A stretch of DNA of 64,000 nt from Duganella qianjiadongensis (GTDB taxonomy: Bacteria > Pseudomonadota > Gammaproteobacteria > Burkholderiales > Burkholderiaceae_D). Under the pieces are notes generated by a model. It saw only the letters and a program-made list of their open reading frames with translations. It was not told where the DNA came from and searched no databases. Shown piece after piece: positions 63,656-64,000 of this stretch (the stretch's first letter is position 1; each line of letters starts with the position of its first letter). The stretch covers positions 124,001 to 188,000 of the forward strand of contig NZ_WWCM01000005.1 of assembly GCF_009857915.1 (NCBI RefSeq), written 5' to 3'. A program made the position numbers and the translations under genes.

Positions 63656-64000
63656 ATGAACCCACATTCGACTATGCATACTCTGCGGCTGGCCATCGCC
63701 AGCCTGGTGGCAATTACCTTGCCAGCGCTGGCGCCGGCTGGTGCAGCCGATCTGACCCTCTACAACGGCCAGGCGGCTAGCTCCCAGCCGGTGACGCTGG
63801 TGGCGCATGAGCTTGCAGCACCTATGCAGGCCGGCAAGGCGCTCTCGCTCAGTGGTGCCGGTGGCAGCGCCAGTGTGACGCCGGGGCAGGTCGATGGCCA
63901 GCGTCATGCGCTGGTGCTGCGCTGGGAACAGGCATGGTACGCAGCCTTGCGGCTGACGCCAGCAACTGCGCTCAACCTGCAGATGCTGGCGCCCCATGCC
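63656..64000 (+). CDS. Exported protein, N-terminal fragment (possible ExoP-like domain)
   Basis: The frame starts at ATG 63656 or 63674 and is open to the window edge (115 residues). A signal peptide (RLAIASLVAITLPALAPAGAA, cleavage near residue 31) is followed by a beta-rich stretch, ADLTLYNGQAASSQPVTLV and RHALVLRWEQAWYAALRL, that resembles the ExoP galactose-binding-like domain at the C-terminus of some GH3 enzymes. That match is by eye and weak. It lies 19 bases after the fucosidase gene and is probably co-transcribed. The function cannot be named from this part. Confidence 0.55.
   Translation, partial: MNPHSTMHTLRLAIASLVAITLPALAPAGAADLTLYNGQAASSQPVTLVAHELAAPMQAGKALSLSGAGGSASVTPGQVDGQRHALVLRWEQAWYAALRLTPATALNLQMLAPHA

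Overview
The window reads as a chromosome segment of a GC-rich betaproteobacterium, most likely Oxalobacteraceae (Massilia, Duganella or Janthinobacterium relatives). The pointers are the tRNA-Leu/tig/clpP/clpX/lon/HU/ppiD block, hpnCDE squalene genes, a PEP-CTERM protein, a Weimberg-type xylose operon and several c-di-GMP enzymes. This placement is inferred from gene content, not from a database search. No phage, insertion sequence, rRNA or CRISPR array was seen. Coding density is high: the longest gene-free stretches, about 290 bases, lie before lon and before xylR.

Layout: 1-3.9 kb holds a UvrD-like helicase (cut by the window edge) behind a LacI regulator, then divergently a YegD-like Hsp70 ATPase and a DnaQ-type exonuclease. 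4-7.7 kb is a compact metal-uptake operon (small CxxC exported protein, outer-membrane barrel, ZnuA-like binding protein, ZnuB-like permease) with no ATPase gene. 7.8-13.1 kb carries a Sel1-repeat protein, an EAL phosphodiesterase on the opposite strand, and a periplasmic cupredoxin-like protein paired with a membrane GGDEF-EAL protein. 13.2-17.8 kb encodes a secreted prolyl oligopeptidase and a secreted zinc metalloprotease that overlap by 4 bases. 18-19.2 kb is an ammonium transporter with an NtrC/sigma-54-type control region.

19.3-30 kb is rich in threonine, serine and glycine metabolism: an XRE-cupin regulator divergent from kbl and threonine dehydrogenase, then sdaA, a large GAF-PAS-GGDEF-EAL protein on the minus strand, and thrC followed by moeA, moaD and a flavoprotein. 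31.3-36.3 kb (minus) has an adhesin-like DUF2807 protein, a DUF1700 membrane protein and hpnE, hpnD, hpnC for squalene. 36.4-40.7 kb is an RND efflux adaptor and pump. 40.8-51 kb is the proteostasis block: tRNA-Leu, trigger factor, ClpP, ClpX, Lon, HU, tRNA-Val, two identical tRNA-Asp, a PEP-CTERM protein and PpiD.

51.2-64 kb is a D-xylose locus: XylR-like AraC regulator, aldose epimerase, 2-keto-3-deoxy-xylonate dehydratase, xylose dehydrogenase, xylonolactonase, xylonate dehydratase and the XylFGH importer, followed by a GH29-type fucosidase and the start of another exported protein. Together these import xylose and oxidise it towards 2-oxoglutarate semialdehyde; the final semialdehyde dehydrogenase is not here. 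A near-identical 19-base motif precedes both xylR and xylX and is a likely XylR operator.
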